Shown: one piece after another, positions 48,966-59,100 of the stretch
Numbering within the stretch: the stretch's first letter is position 1
Layout of the letters: every line of letters starts with the position of its first letter
Assembly: GCA_017533825.1 (NCBI GenBank)
Contig: JAFWIE010000008.1
Coordinates: 1-64,000 of the forward strand
Length of the DNA: 64,000 bases
Origin: Atopobiaceae bacterium
GTDB lineage: Bacteria; Actinomycetota; Coriobacteriia; Coriobacteriales; Atopobiaceae
Direction: 5' to 3'
Position numbers and translations under genes: made by a program
The notes under the pieces: model-generated
The model's database searches: none
Seen by the model: only the letters and a program-made list of their open reading frames with translations
Told to the model about the DNA's origin: nothing

Positions 48966-51311
48966 ATGAAGAAGCTGGTAATGCGCGCGCAAGTCTTTCT
49001 GTTGTCGTTCGTCTTGTGCACAAACTTGGCTTATGCGCAGGAGTCGAACGATTCATCCGCGGTGATTCTCGATGACCAGATGGCGGAGGTCGTTGAAAAC
49101 GACATGCCAAACGAGGATGCGGAGGAGACTCTCGACGTGATTGCGCCGGCCGACGAGCCGGCAGATGATTCGACTGAGGAGCCGGCAGATGATTCAGCGG
49201 ACGAGTCGGCCGAGGAATCAGCGGATGAGCTGGCTGGCGTATCGGACGAGGGATCAGCCGAGGAACTCGCAGAGGATGGCAATTTGCTCGACGTGGCTGA
49301 CGACCAGCTTGGTGAGGAGGACCCGGGAGTACAGGAGGAAGCATTAGTTGAAGACGCTACTCCGGAAGAGCTCGCCATCGAAGAGCTGAATGCTGAGAAT
49401 CCAAATCCCGCAGCCAGTGTTGAGCCTAGTGAGCCGATTGTCGCGGAGGAGGAAGCGGCGCCCAAGCGAGATGCGGGTTCGTTGGAGGCACAAGCCGAGA
49501 AATCCCTAACTCTTTCGGTGCGGTATCGAGCGCACGTGCAGCGTGAGGGCTGGCAGAAATGGAGCAGCGACGGCAAGGTTGCCGGGACTTCAGGTGAGGC
49601 ACTGCGTATGGAAGCCTTCCGCATTGAATTGCGGGGAGCGAATGGCAAACGTGTCAAAGGTATCAGCTACCGGACGCACGTGCAGAATATCGGCTGGCAG
49701 GGATGGAAGAACGACGGTGCACTTGCGGGAACGCAGGGAAGGGGTCTGCGGGCCGAGGCGCTTCGCATCAAGCTTACCGGCGACCTAGCAAAGAAGTATG
49801 ACGTATGGTATCGCGTGCACATCCAACGCTACGGCTGGCTCGGTTGGGCGAAGAACGGCGCAGCGGCTGGATCTTCCGGTAAATCATTGCGCGTTGAGGC
49901 GCTCTGCGTACGACTGGTTCCCAAGGGCGGGGCTGCTCCCGGCAGTACGAAGAGACCGTTCGTCGACGGGGTAAGGATTACCCTCGAAGGTCTTGTACAG
50001 CAGATTGGTTGGGTAAGCGGCAATACGTCGGTGGGCACCGTTGGGCGTGGTCTGCGCATTGAGGCCATCAAGGCGCGACTGGGTGGCGCCCAGTACACTG
50101 GTTCCGTGTACTATCGCGCTCACGTGCAGGGAATTGGCTGGCAGGACGAGGTCAAGAATGGTGCCATGGCTGGTACCTCGGGCGAATCTCGCCGTGTGGA
50201 GGCCATCACGATGCGCTTGGGCGGCGAGGCGGAGAAGCACTACGACGTCTGGTATCGCCTGCATGTCCAGAGATTCGGCTGGCTGGGCTGGGCAAAGAAC
50301 GGAGGATGCGCTGGCACGGCTGGTTTTGCGTTGCGCGCCGAGAGCGTTCAGGTCCAGGTGCGTCCGAAGGGCTCGACGCAACCGTCGTCTGACGATTCCT
50401 CGTGGGATGTGCCTTACGTGGCAGCGCCCAAGCTCTCGGTCTCCGCGCGACTCTCGGGCGGAAGGTGGCTTTCTGCGAAGTCGTCGGGCCAAACTGTCGG
50501 CAGCACAAAGAAAGGCAAAGCTGTCGAACAACTGCGCATGTCTGTGGCGTGTCCGGATGATGCCCTGCAGGGAGGGATTGTGTACCGTGTGCGGCCGACG
50601 GGCGGTGAGTGGAGCAGTGTCGTGCGCAACGGTTCCGATGCGGGCAACTCGGGGACGGCAATCGAGGGCGTGCGCATCAGCCTGACGGGCGGGCTGAAGC
50701 GCGTTTGCGACGTGTGGTATCGCGCGTACCTCTCGGAGTACGGATGGCTCGCGTGGGTGAAGGGGAGCAAGCGGGCCGGCACGGAGGGCACTGGCAGCAT
50801 CGTTGAAGCACTGCAGGTGAAGGTGGTTCCCAAGGGCGAGGTGCCGGCCAAGAGCGCGACTGCGCGTCCTGAGGGCTGGCTTACCGTGGACAACCTGAGT
50901 GAAGACGGTCAGGCGCTTGCGGATGCGAATGCCCTGCAACGTAGACTTGTGCAATCGGCGTATGATACTCCTGCAGCACCGGCTGGCTATTGCGCCATGT
51001 GGGTCCAAAACGTCTACGCGAACGCTGGGTTTGGGCAGTTCTACGGTGATGCGTGCGACCTCTACGACCGCTACTGCACCTCTGCGAACCTCTCGGAGCT
51101 CAAGGCGGGCATGATTGTTGCTGTCTCGACGCATCCCCACACCTCGGCTGGTAGCATCTGGGGACACGTGGGCGTGTTTGTAGGAGATGGGACGGTGAGG
51201 GACAGCGTCTATGGATACGTGCGAACAAGCACGCTCAAGGACTGGATGGACTACTACGGCGCGACAGTGCCGGTCAAATGGGGCTGGCTCGGCGGTGTGA
51301 ACGTGGCGTAA
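48966..51311 (+). CDS. Secreted hydrophobic-W-repeat protein with C-terminal peptidoglycan-hydrolase-like domain
   Basis: 781 residues; ATG 48966 has AGGGAG 7 nt upstream. Signal peptide to about residue 25 (ending TNLAYAQ), then an acidic Asp/Glu/Ser/Ala stretch (about 28-170). Nine ChW-like repeats follow (about 180-635), e.g. YRAHVQREGWQKW with A-G-T-S-G and EAxRI, apparently as three sets of three. The C-terminus (about 655-781) has PAGYCAMWVQNVY and IWGHVGVFVGDG, fitting the Cys and His of a CHAP/NlpC-type amidase. A cell-wall hydrolase or adhesin exposed on the surface is likely. Confidence 0.85.
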   Translation: MKKLVMRAQVFLLSFVLCTNLAYAQESNDSSAVILDDQMAEVVENDMPNEDAEETLDVIAPADEPADDSTEEPADDSADESAEESADELAGVSDEGSAEELAEDGNLLDVADDQLGEEDPGVQEEALVEDATPEELAIEELNAENPNPAASVEPSEPIVAEEEAAPKRDAGSLEAQAEKSLTLSVRYRAHVQREGWQKWSSDGKVAGTSGEALRMEAFRIELRGANGKRVKGISYRTHVQNIGWQGWKNDGALAGTQGRGLRAEALRIKLTGDLAKKYDVWYRVHIQRYGWLGWAKNGAAAGSSGKSLRVEALCVRLVPKGGAAPGSTKRPFVDGVRITLEGLVQQIGWVSGNTSVGTVGRGLRIEAIKARLGGAQYTGSVYYRAHVQGIGWQDEVKNGAMAGTSGESRRVEAITMRLGGEAEKHYDVWYRLHVQRFGWLGWAKNGGCAGTAGFALRAESVQVQVRPKGSTQPSSDDSSWDVPYVAAPKLSVSARLSGGRWLSAKSSGQTVGSTKKGKAVEQLRMSVACPDDALQGGIVYRVRPTGGEWSSVVRNGSDAGNSGTAIEGVRISLTGGLKRVCDVWYRAYLSEYGWLAWVKGSKRAGTEGTGSIVEALQVKVVPKGEVPAKSATARPEGWLTVDNLSEDGQALADANALQRRLVQSAYDTPAAPAGYCAMWVQNVYANAGFGQFYGDACDLYDRYCTSANLSELKAGMIVAVSTHPHTSAGSIWGHVGVFVGDGTVRDSVYGYVRTSTLKDWMDYYGATVPVKWGWLGGVNVA

Positions 51312-51333
51312 ACGAACGCTGAGGACAGGTAGT

Positions 51334-51372
51334 CCTTGGGGGACGATCGCACAGGTAAGCGGTCCCTCAAGG
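51334..51372. terminator. Hairpin between converging genes
   Basis: CCTTGGGGGAC at 51334-51344 pairs with GTCCCTCAAGG at 51362-51372 with one mismatch across 17 nt. It separates the ChW gene from the converging XRE gene. Confidence 0.5.
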
Positions 51373-51410
51373 CCATTCCCGAAAGGCTGCTTGGAGCGTT
51401 CCCTGTTGAG

Positions 51411-51629
51411 CTATTTGAAATCGAACAAATCCTGCATCTCTATGCCGTAGCACTTTGAGAGGGCGTAGAGCGTGCTGAGCTTTGGCGCACGTTTTCCTTG
51501 CTCAATGTAACCAATGGAGACGCGGTCCATGTGGAGCCGCTCAGCTACCTGCTCTTGTGTAAGACCACGTGATTTTCGGATGCTCTGAATGTGAATGCCT
51601 AAGTGCAACTTGTACTCATCGAAGTCCAT
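51411..51629 (-). CDS. Small XRE-family regulator
   Basis: 72 residues consisting of one HTH_3 domain: IRKSRGLTQEQVAERLHMDR, then IGYIEQGKRAPKLSTLYALS. No other domain is present, as in many compact repressors. An AT-rich stretch (51630-51891) with repeated TTTTCGTGT lies between it and the LytTR gene, which is divergent, so it might control the signalling cluster. That is inference from position. Confidence 0.85.
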   Translation of the reverse strand: MDFDEYKLHLGIHIQSIRKSRGLTQEQVAERLHMDRVSIGYIEQGKRAPKLSTLYALSKCYGIEMQDLFDFK

Positions 51630-51891
51630 ACACCAAGATTATTCTGTGACATGCCGAATGGTACAAACACAAAGTTAGCATTTTCGTGTAAGAAACAAAG
51701 CATTTATAGTAACGAATGACCTTTTCGTGTTCTCTGACCACTAACAACAGATCTCCTCGCGTCTTGGTGACGCCGTCGCTCGCCTGAAATGTAAACAGAT
51801 AGTTTGCATTTTGCTTGAATTTGTGGAAAACTGAATGTATGCAGCTTGTACGTAGTGTCCAGTCGGCTTGATCTGATCGGGGGCTGTTCTC

Positions 51892-52605
51892 TTGGATAGG
51901 TTTGTAGTCGTCTTGGATACTGATGTGACTCGTGGTTTGTGCGTTGCCGACATGCTAGAGAACTGCTGTCCTTCCTACGACTTGGTCGTTCTCCGTGCGG
52001 AGAGTGTTTTCGCGCTGCGCAACCATTTGGCGAGCCACAGGATAAGCGTTGTCTTTTGCGATGCACGCACGCATACAAACGTTGATGAGATGGTGAAGGC
52101 CGTCCGACGGATTGTGCCATTGGGTTCCAGAGAGCAGGTTGTGTATACAGGTGTGTCGGAACAGAACCTTGTGGCGCTGGAACGTGATGACTATGCGTTC
52201 CTGTTGCCCTCGGATGCCGACACCCAAGAGGTTGCCCTTGCGCTGCGCAAGGCTTTGACGAGGTATGACGAGCGCTCAGAACGGCCCATTGCGATAAGGA
52301 CGAAGCAACGCGTGTATGCGGTGCAGCCGTCACTCATACGTTATGCAGAGAGTGCGTTGCGTAAGGTGCGCATTCACGTGGGGGGTGAAGTTGTCGAAGT
52401 CTATGCAAAGCTCTCTGATTTTCAGAATGAGTTGCCGTGTCATTTCGTGCAGTGCCACAAGAGCTTCGTGGTGAACATGAGCTTCATCAAGGAGATTGCG
52501 CAAGAGCATGCGCTTCTTTCCACGGGTGAGCTCATACCAATAAGCCAAAAGCGACGCAAGGCGATGCGGGCGGCATTTCTTGACTATATAGGAAGGGCCA
52601 TATAG
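51892..52605 (+). CDS. LytTR-type response-regulator-like protein
   Basis: 237 residues from TTG 51892; no good alternative keeps the full domain, and the site (GGGGGC) is weak. Residues 1-120 resemble a receiver domain with an Asp after beta-3 (VVFCDARTH), although the acidic pair is reduced to DTD and conserved Lys is unclear. Residues about 130-235 are a LytTR DNA-binding domain: IRYAESALRKVRIHV, HFVQCHKSFVVNMSFIKEI, PISQKRR. No histidine kinase is adjacent. It precedes the phosphatase-kinase genes by 40 nt and is probably their regulator or is co-transcribed. Confidence 0.82.
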   Translation: MDRFVVVLDTDVTRGLCVADMLENCCPSYDLVVLRAESVFALRNHLASHRISVVFCDARTHTNVDEMVKAVRRIVPLGSREQVVYTGVSEQNLVALERDDYAFLLPSDADTQEVALALRKALTRYDERSERPIAIRTKQRVYAVQPSLIRYAESALRKVRIHVGGEVVEVYAKLSDFQNELPCHFVQCHKSFVVNMSFIKEIAQEHALLSTGELIPISQKRRKAMRAAFLDYIGRAI

Positions 52606-52645
52606 GGGTCCGGCTATACGTAGATGGGGAGGAGAGAGTCTCAAT

Positions 52646-53602
52646 ATGGCGATCGTGGCGGCGTGTACAGACAAGGGCGTCAAGCGTAGCGTCAACCAGG
52701 ACGCGTGCTGCGTGAAGGTGGCGCACACGCATCTTGGCGAGATACTCATGGCAGTTGTTTGCGACGGGGTCGGTGGTCTTTCGGCAGGGGAGCTCGCGAG
52801 CGCCACCGTCACGTATCGGTTTGCACAATGGTTCAACGAAGAGCTGCCCACGCTTCTTTTGGGCATGAGTGCGGAAGCCCCGTTTGACTTTGACACGATT
52901 CAGACGGTATGGGGCATCCTCCTGACCAACCTTAACGAGACGATTCAGGCTCACGCCCGCGCAAACAGGCTGACCATGGGAACGACCTTTACCGGCATGC
53001 TCTTCGTCAATGGTCGCTATCTCGTGGCACACGTGGGCGATTGCCGCGCATATTGTTTGGGATCACGTGGTTTGCATCAGATAACCGAGGATCAGACGTT
53101 GCTGGCAAAGAAGCTTCGAGAAGGTGCGATCACCCCACAGGAGGCGTCCTCCTTCAAGAGGAAGCACGTCATTCTGCAATCGGTGGGAACCGAAGGAATT
53201 CTGCGACCAACATACTATACCGGGGCGTATACAGCCTCCGATCTCTTTGTGCTGTGCAGTGATGGTGCCTACCGGAAGGCGGAAGAGCGGGGCATCGATA
53301 GCTTCTTTGCGGATGTAGATGTAGCGAATGAGGATGCCTTGTTCCGGGCATGTCGAAGCGTGGTTGCTTACGATATCGAGCATGGAGAGAAGGACAACCT
53401 CACTGTCGTCGCCGTCCGCGCGGACGAGCAAGGGGTTCATGTGCAGGATGATTCCGAGGACCTCCCCACGATGGTCGAGGGGGACGACGAGGAGGACCTC
53501 CCCACGATGGTCGAGGGGGACGACGAGGAGGACCTCCCCACGATGGTCGAGGGGGACGACGAGGAGGACCTCCCCACGATGGTGGAGGGAGATGAGTCGT
53601 AA
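52646..53602 (+). CDS. PP2C-type Ser/Thr phosphatase with repeated D-L-P-T tail
   Basis: 318 residues. PP2C metal motifs: GVKRSVNQDAC, VVCDGVGG (D40), LVAHVGDCRAY, LFVLCSDGAYR and EKDNLTVV. From about residue 270 the protein ends in four copies of DLPTMVEGDDEE. The Thr in each copy lies in an acidic context suitable for phosphorylation or FHA binding. The kinase gene starts directly after the stop codon, so the pair forms a reversible phosphorylation module. Confidence 0.9.
   Translation: MAIVAACTDKGVKRSVNQDACCVKVAHTHLGEILMAVVCDGVGGLSAGELASATVTYRFAQWFNEELPTLLLGMSAEAPFDFDTIQTVWGILLTNLNETIQAHARANRLTMGTTFTGMLFVNGRYLVAHVGDCRAYCLGSRGLHQITEDQTLLAKKLREGAITPQEASSFKRKHVILQSVGTEGILRPTYYTGAYTASDLFVLCSDGAYRKAEERGIDSFFADVDVANEDALFRACRSVVAYDIEHGEKDNLTVVAVRADEQGVHVQDDSEDLPTMVEGDDEEDLPTMVEGDDEEDLPTMVEGDDEEDLPTMVEGDES
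53456..53593 (+). repeat. Four tandem 36-bp repeats at the 3' end of the PP2C gene
   Basis: Units start at 53456, 53492, 53528 and 53564 and are identical or nearly so, giving 12-residue peptide repeats. Exact repeats suggest recent expansion and probable length variation between strains. Confidence 0.9.
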
Positions 53603-55606
53603 ATGGCGGAGATGGGTACCGGGCGCATCATCGACAACAAGTACGAGATTCTGACCTCCATTGGTCGAGGCGGTATGAGCTATGTGTGGCTTTGCCGCGA
53701 CAAGCGCCTCAACAAGATGTGGGCAGTCAAGGAGTTCCGCCCCTCGAGCATCAGCTCCCAAAGCGCAGCCAATCGTCAGGGAATCCTGGACGAGGCAAAC
53801 TTCATCAAGCGGCTGGATCATCCCGCTATCCCGCGCGTCGTGGACATTATCGACACGGGCGCGTCCATCTTTGTCGTCATGGATTTCATCGATGGCACGG
53901 CTCTGAGCAAGGCGTTGCGTCAGCAAGGTGAACCCTTCGAGCAGGAGCGCGTCATTGAGTGGGGCATCCAGCTCTGCGACGTGCTCCAATATCTACACGA
54001 TGGCCCGCCGCCCGACGGATACCCGGTCATCTATCGCGACATGAAGCCGGCCAACATCATGTTGCGTGGCGACGACACCGTGAAGCTCATTGACTTTGGC
54101 ATCTCGATGGAGCTGATGCCGTCGGGTCCGAGTGATGTTCGCGTGATAGGAACGGCTGGATATGGCGCACCCGAGCAAGTGGATCGGGAGATTCACAAGA
54201 CGGTGCCTGTTGACGCGCGTGCCGACATCTACGCGCTGGGTACTACGCTGTACTCCTTGGTGACGGGCCATGTGCCGCGCATGCACAAGGATGAGACGGG
54301 CAAACAGTCCACAGACTTCGAGATGCGGCCCATTCGAGAATGGGATGGGCAGCTCTCTGAGGGCCTGGAACATATCATCCAGAAGGCTACCCAGCGCGAT
54401 CCCCTCGACCGCTACCAGAATGCGGCGGACATGCGTTACGACTTGGAGCACTACCAGGAACTCACGCAGGAATATCGTGCGGTCCAGAAGAAGAAGGTGG
54501 ACGGGTTCAGGAATCGTCTCATTGCGACGGGCATCGCATTCGTTGCGGGAATCCTGTGCCTTGGCATCAGCTTCCTAGTTCGCAACTCGAGCTATGGTTC
54601 CCTTGTACATGAGGCAAGCCTCGCCGATGCGACCGAGTCAAACATCAGGTTGGAGACCGACGAGAAGAGCGGCTTGATTGCAATGACCGCAGATGCCTCC
54701 CCGGCCGAGGACCTGTTAACGCGCGCTATCGAAGTCAGTCCCGATCGCATCGATACATACTTTGAATTGCTTAACGTATACGAAGAGGACGACATTTTTA
54801 CCACGACTGAGTCCAAGCGCTGGATGAGCTTATGGCAGCGATACGGTCGCGACCTCGAGGCGAATCCCCAGTACAACAAGCTTTGCTATAACGTGGGCAT
54901 CATGTACTTGGTGTACTACGACTACGCAAATGCGAACGCATATGCGAAGTACGAACAGGGCGGTGGCGCCGACTCGCATGGGGTAGTGAGCGGTCAGGCG
55001 GCCATCGAGAACATGACGCAGGCGGTGCGCTGGTTCAACGATGTGGTGTCGCATCCCGAGCCAGTCATTGCGGACGTGCCGTCCGGCCAGGATACCTCCG
55101 ACAGCCACGACTTGTACCAAATCGAGCTTGATTCAGCCACGCACTATGTGAGCTTGGGAACGTTCTACAACAAGGTGGCCAAGGCCAATCGCGAAGGCGG
55201 AGAGATTCTGGGAAGCTACAAAGAGTTCTGGAGCACGCTCGAGCAGATGCTCATCGGGACCGACGAGCATCCCCCCACCATCCGGACGGCGACGAGTATC
55301 GTCAAGTTGAAGATGTGCCAAGTGGCGTTCGAGTCCATCAATTCCAGCACGTATCTGACGGGATTCAGGAATGCGGGCGTTACCAAGGAGCAGACGAGCA
55401 AGCTACTAGACGCAGTGGTCGCTTATGCGCAGGAGCTCCAGGACTTCGCGCGGCTAAGCGATGCGGCGGGTCCCATGTACGACGAAATCGATGGGGGCAA
55501 AGATGACGCGCGGACAAACATCGCGCGTGTGTATGACGACCGTTGGGAGCAAGTCAAGAAGCAAGCCTCAAAGGATGATGAAGGCAAGAAGGCGGTTGGA
55601 GAATGA
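53603..55606 (+). CDS. Transmembrane Hanks-type Ser/Thr protein kinase
   Basis: 667 residues, ATG directly after the PP2C stop, GGAGGGAGA about 13 nt upstream. Kinase domain 14-285: glycine loop GRGGMS (21-26), K43, YRDMKPAN with D146, DFG 164-166, GAPEQ near 189. A transmembrane helix lies at about 306-326. The outer part (about 330-655) has no PASTA repeats; it is helical with tetratricopeptide-like character (e.g. AIENMTQAVRWFNDVVSHPE), so it probably senses or binds a protein. Partner phosphatase and a small membrane protein flank it. Confidence 0.9.
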   Translation: MAEMGTGRIIDNKYEILTSIGRGGMSYVWLCRDKRLNKMWAVKEFRPSSISSQSAANRQGILDEANFIKRLDHPAIPRVVDIIDTGASIFVVMDFIDGTALSKALRQQGEPFEQERVIEWGIQLCDVLQYLHDGPPPDGYPVIYRDMKPANIMLRGDDTVKLIDFGISMELMPSGPSDVRVIGTAGYGAPEQVDREIHKTVPVDARADIYALGTTLYSLVTGHVPRMHKDETGKQSTDFEMRPIREWDGQLSEGLEHIIQKATQRDPLDRYQNAADMRYDLEHYQELTQEYRAVQKKKVDGFRNRLIATGIAFVAGILCLGISFLVRNSSYGSLVHEASLADATESNIRLETDEKSGLIAMTADASPAEDLLTRAIEVSPDRIDTYFELLNVYEEDDIFTTTESKRWMSLWQRYGRDLEANPQYNKLCYNVGIMYLVYYDYANANAYAKYEQGGGADSHGVVSGQAAIENMTQAVRWFNDVVSHPEPVIADVPSGQDTSDSHDLYQIELDSATHYVSLGTFYNKVAKANREGGEILGSYKEFWSTLEQMLIGTDEHPPTIRTATSIVKLKMCQVAFESINSSTYLTGFRNAGVTKEQTSKLLDAVVAYAQELQDFARLSDAAGPMYDEIDGGKDDARTNIARVYDDRWEQVKKQASKDDEGKKAVGE

Positions 55607-56187
55607 TTACACCTCAGTTCGTCTTTATGGTCATGGGAATCGTGCTGCTTGTCGCCGCCGTTATCCTGCTGATCGTATCCATCGTGTACTACGTGCGGAA
55701 TGACATTCGGGACGTACAGTATGACCTTGCGGGCAGGACGCGCCGAGGCGGAGGATCTGCGCGTGACCGGGGAACTGCTGTGCGCGGTCGCTCTGTGGCA
55801 CGTGGAAGCCGGCCCTCATCTAGCGAAATGCCGAGGGGAGCAGAGATGAACGCGGCCGCAGACGTTGTGGTGCAGCAAGGCGAGGACGAGGTGGAGACAG
55901 TTCTGGACACCAAACTCCGTGCGGTACCACAGAATAATTCGGACGTTAATTCTGACGCATATGACATTAATGATGACATACCCACATTGGTGACCTCGGT
56001 TGACCATTACGATGAAGGCGCTGTCTCTGAGCAAAAGCTGAACGAATCCGACTTGCCCACCCTGGTTGATGAAAGCGAGGATGACGTGCGTACGCAGATT
56101 GAACAAGTGGGCGAGGCCAACGCATCATTCGTCGTGACGAAGAGCATCCTGGCCATTAATTCGAAAGAGATTATCACCACAGATTAG
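55603..56187 (+). CDS. Small membrane protein with D-[IL]-P-T-L-V motifs
   Basis: 194 residues, start overlapping the kinase stop (ATGA). One N-terminal membrane helix (about 5-29), then a basic Arg/Gly/Ser segment (about 40-75), and an acidic cytoplasmic tail with DDIPTLVTS (about 123-131), SDLPTLVDES (about 148-157) and DVRTQIEQ. The two P-T-L-V motifs match those in the phosphatase tail. It may be a kinase substrate or scaffold. No known domain is recognised. Confidence 0.8.
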   Translation: MITPQFVFMVMGIVLLVAAVILLIVSIVYYVRNDIRDVQYDLAGRTRRGGGSARDRGTAVRGRSVARGSRPSSSEMPRGAEMNAAADVVVQQGEDEVETVLDTKLRAVPQNNSDVNSDAYDINDDIPTLVTSVDHYDEGAVSEQKLNESDLPTLVDESEDDVRTQIEQVGEANASFVVTKSILAINSKEIITTD

Positions 56188-56196
56188 GAGTGCCTC

Positions 56197-59100
56197 ATGA
56201 GTGCGTACAAGCCGCAGCATATGAAACCCATGCAGTCCGACTCACTCGTCGATCAGCTGCGGGAAGCAGGACGCAAGGTGCTGTGCAGCAGCATGTCGGT
56301 AATTCTCGCCACTTCGCTGGTGCCGGTTGTGCCACTGGCGGCTTACGCAACGGAAACAGCCAATGCGCAGCAGGATGGGCCGGTCGATGGGGATGGGCAA
56401 GAACCTGCTCCTGATCCTCAGCCTCAGACCGAGAACCAGGAAGAAGCACCCGAGGAGCCCGCACCTGAGCCGCAGCCCGCACCTGAGCCGCAGCCTGCAT
56501 CCGAGGAGCGGCCATCGCCCGAGCAATCGGTGCCAGAGCAGTCAGCGCCCGAGTCGCAGCCGGCGCCCGAGACGGATGCGTCGCAAGCAGCGAACGAGGA
56601 GCAAGCCTCTTCGTCTCACAAGGGCACGAAGACAGATGAGGGACCGGAGGAGTCTCTTTCTGGTTCGCAAAACCAGCAACAAGGATCGCAGTCCTCTGGT
56701 GGGGATCAGCAAAGCAACAACAATCAGTCGCAGCAACCTCAATCAACGTCGGAGCAAAGTAAAGATGACGGGGAGCAAACTCCCCAGGAGAAGCCTGCGG
56801 ATGCTGATAAGGGTGAACAACTCTCGCCCTCAAAGGAAGACCAGCCTGACACGAAAAATGATCAGACAGTTGGTCAAGGCGAGAACAAAGACAACAACCA
56901 GTCGATAAGCAGGTTTCAAATCCTGCGGGCTCCGCAAGCGGGTGTGACCAAGTTTGATGTTGTATATGGTAACGAGACGCCTCTTGCAGGCAACTACTAT
57001 TCTGGGAGGACGATAAGCTTTACGGTCGAGGGAAGTCAGCTTTCTGCGGATGGTGCTTCGGCACAAGTCACGTTCATCAAAGACGGTGCGCAGGACACCA
57101 AGACGGCGTCCTTGACCATGCAGGATGACAAGGCGACGGCAACCATAACGCTTGATGCGCCAGGATTCTATGGCAACCTTAATGCTACCGTTACGGGCGT
57201 GAAGTATGGCGACGCAAATGAAACCTACACGGCTGATGTCAAAAGTTTGGATTCTTTCGTCATCGTCGATAAAACAGGGCCGGACATCCAGTCAGTCGAA
57301 CTTGTGAAGCAAGATGACACCAAAGTGGATTTGGGCAAGGGCGCCATTGTTGATGCGACGGACGCGAAGAGGATTGTTGTTACCGTAAGTGACGATGCGC
57401 TCAATCTGGATGGTAACGAGTCGTTTGTCCGCGTGTTTGATGCGAGCGGTGAAAAAAAGGCTGAGGTGCCCTTCGTTGCTTCGGATGGCGTTTATGCAGC
57501 CACGCTCGAAGGCGTAACCGGAAGGATTGCGCTACAGATACGAGCGCTGGGATATGGCGCAGATTCTCCCGCTGGGGGAATCATCGGCGGAACGGAAGTC
57601 GACGGGAAGATAATCGCCAACGGCGACCTCGTCATCGATGCGGTGGAACCCTCGCTCGATTCGCTTGTGATCGGCGAGAAATCACTAACCTCGTCCACAG
57701 CGGAAAACCCCGTTCTCGTGAATGGGGGCACACTCGCGGCGACGGTTCTTGATGAACGCCTAAAGGAGGACGTTGGGGATTCGTATCTAGTTGTCCAAGA
57801 CAAGAACGGCAACGATGTTACGGCTAAAGCTACGTTTACATTCAGTACGGAAACCCGGAAGCACGAGGCTTCACTCGATATCTCCAGTCTGAACGCAGGA
57901 GACTACACAGTTGGAGTAAAGGCGGCAGACTATGTGCATGCCGCGAACGAAGTGAAGCATTATCTGCGCATCAAGAAGTCACAACCGACAATTACCAGCG
58001 TGAAGGTCGGAACCGACGATGTAGCCACTGGTGGCAAATATGCTGGCAAGAATCTTGTCGTTACTATGGAAGATGACTATCTGGATAAGGCTAATTCCAC
58101 GGTTAAGCTCAACGGCACGAAAATCGAAGGTTCATGGAATGGAAACGTCTTTACAACCAATGACATAGCCGAGGGTTCCTACACCGTAGCGATCGAGGCA
58201 AAGGACACTGCGGGCAACAATAGTACGCAAAGCTACACTGACGTTGTTATCGATGGTGCTGCACCACGCATTCGCGACATCGACCTGCCCGGAGTTCGCA
58301 CCTATGGAGATCAGCCAACAGACCAGCAGGTCATTCGCCTCGCGGATGATCCCAAGAACTCGGGCGCTAAAAGAGCAATTGCGAACGTTGCGGTAGAGGA
58401 CATTAGTTTTTCGAAGAATTGCATTTCGATTGCCGTGGAAAGAGGTGGAGAGAGCGTAAATCCCACTGTGACATGGGATGAAACGAATGATGGCGTGCAC
58501 ACGGCTACCATAACGTTTACCGAAGAAGGAACGTATACCGTAACGGTTTCCGGCAAGGACGATTTGGGCAACGTTGTTGCTGAGGAAGTAAAAAGCACCT
58601 TCATCGTTGCTGCCGAGCCGAGCATTGTCGTAGAGCCAAAGAATCTACCTGAACTCAGCGAAGGATACACCAACTACAATGCGCCCATAACCTTTGACGT
58701 CACGGTGACGGGTGCTTACATTGAAGAGAGTTCGCTTATCGTGGCGGGTGTCGCGTGGGGCGATATTGATACAGCCCCGAGCGAAGGAATCACGTTTGCT
58801 AACAAGTCGTTCGAGAATGGGCAGTACAAGGTAACGGTTACCTACAACGAAGGTAGGCATACAACCGACCTTCCCGTAGTCCAGGCTAAGGACTACTACC
58901 TCGCCGCAGGCGGCGAGGGAGAGCAGGCAGTCACAGGCGGCAACTACGAGTCCCTGACGGTGGACCTTCATGCGCCGCAAGTAGGCTTAACAGTCAATCC
59001 AGAATCCTATAATGGTGTCGATGACGGCAATGGGCAAGGAAACATTGTCTTCCTCAAAAACGGTGAGCTCACACTTGCCATTTTCGACAGCTTTGGCATC

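Noticed and set aside
51661..51890. LytTR-binding direct repeats before the regulator gene
   Set aside because: ACAAAG occurs at 51669 and 51695, but the 26-bp spacing and flanking bases do not fit known LytTR sites.
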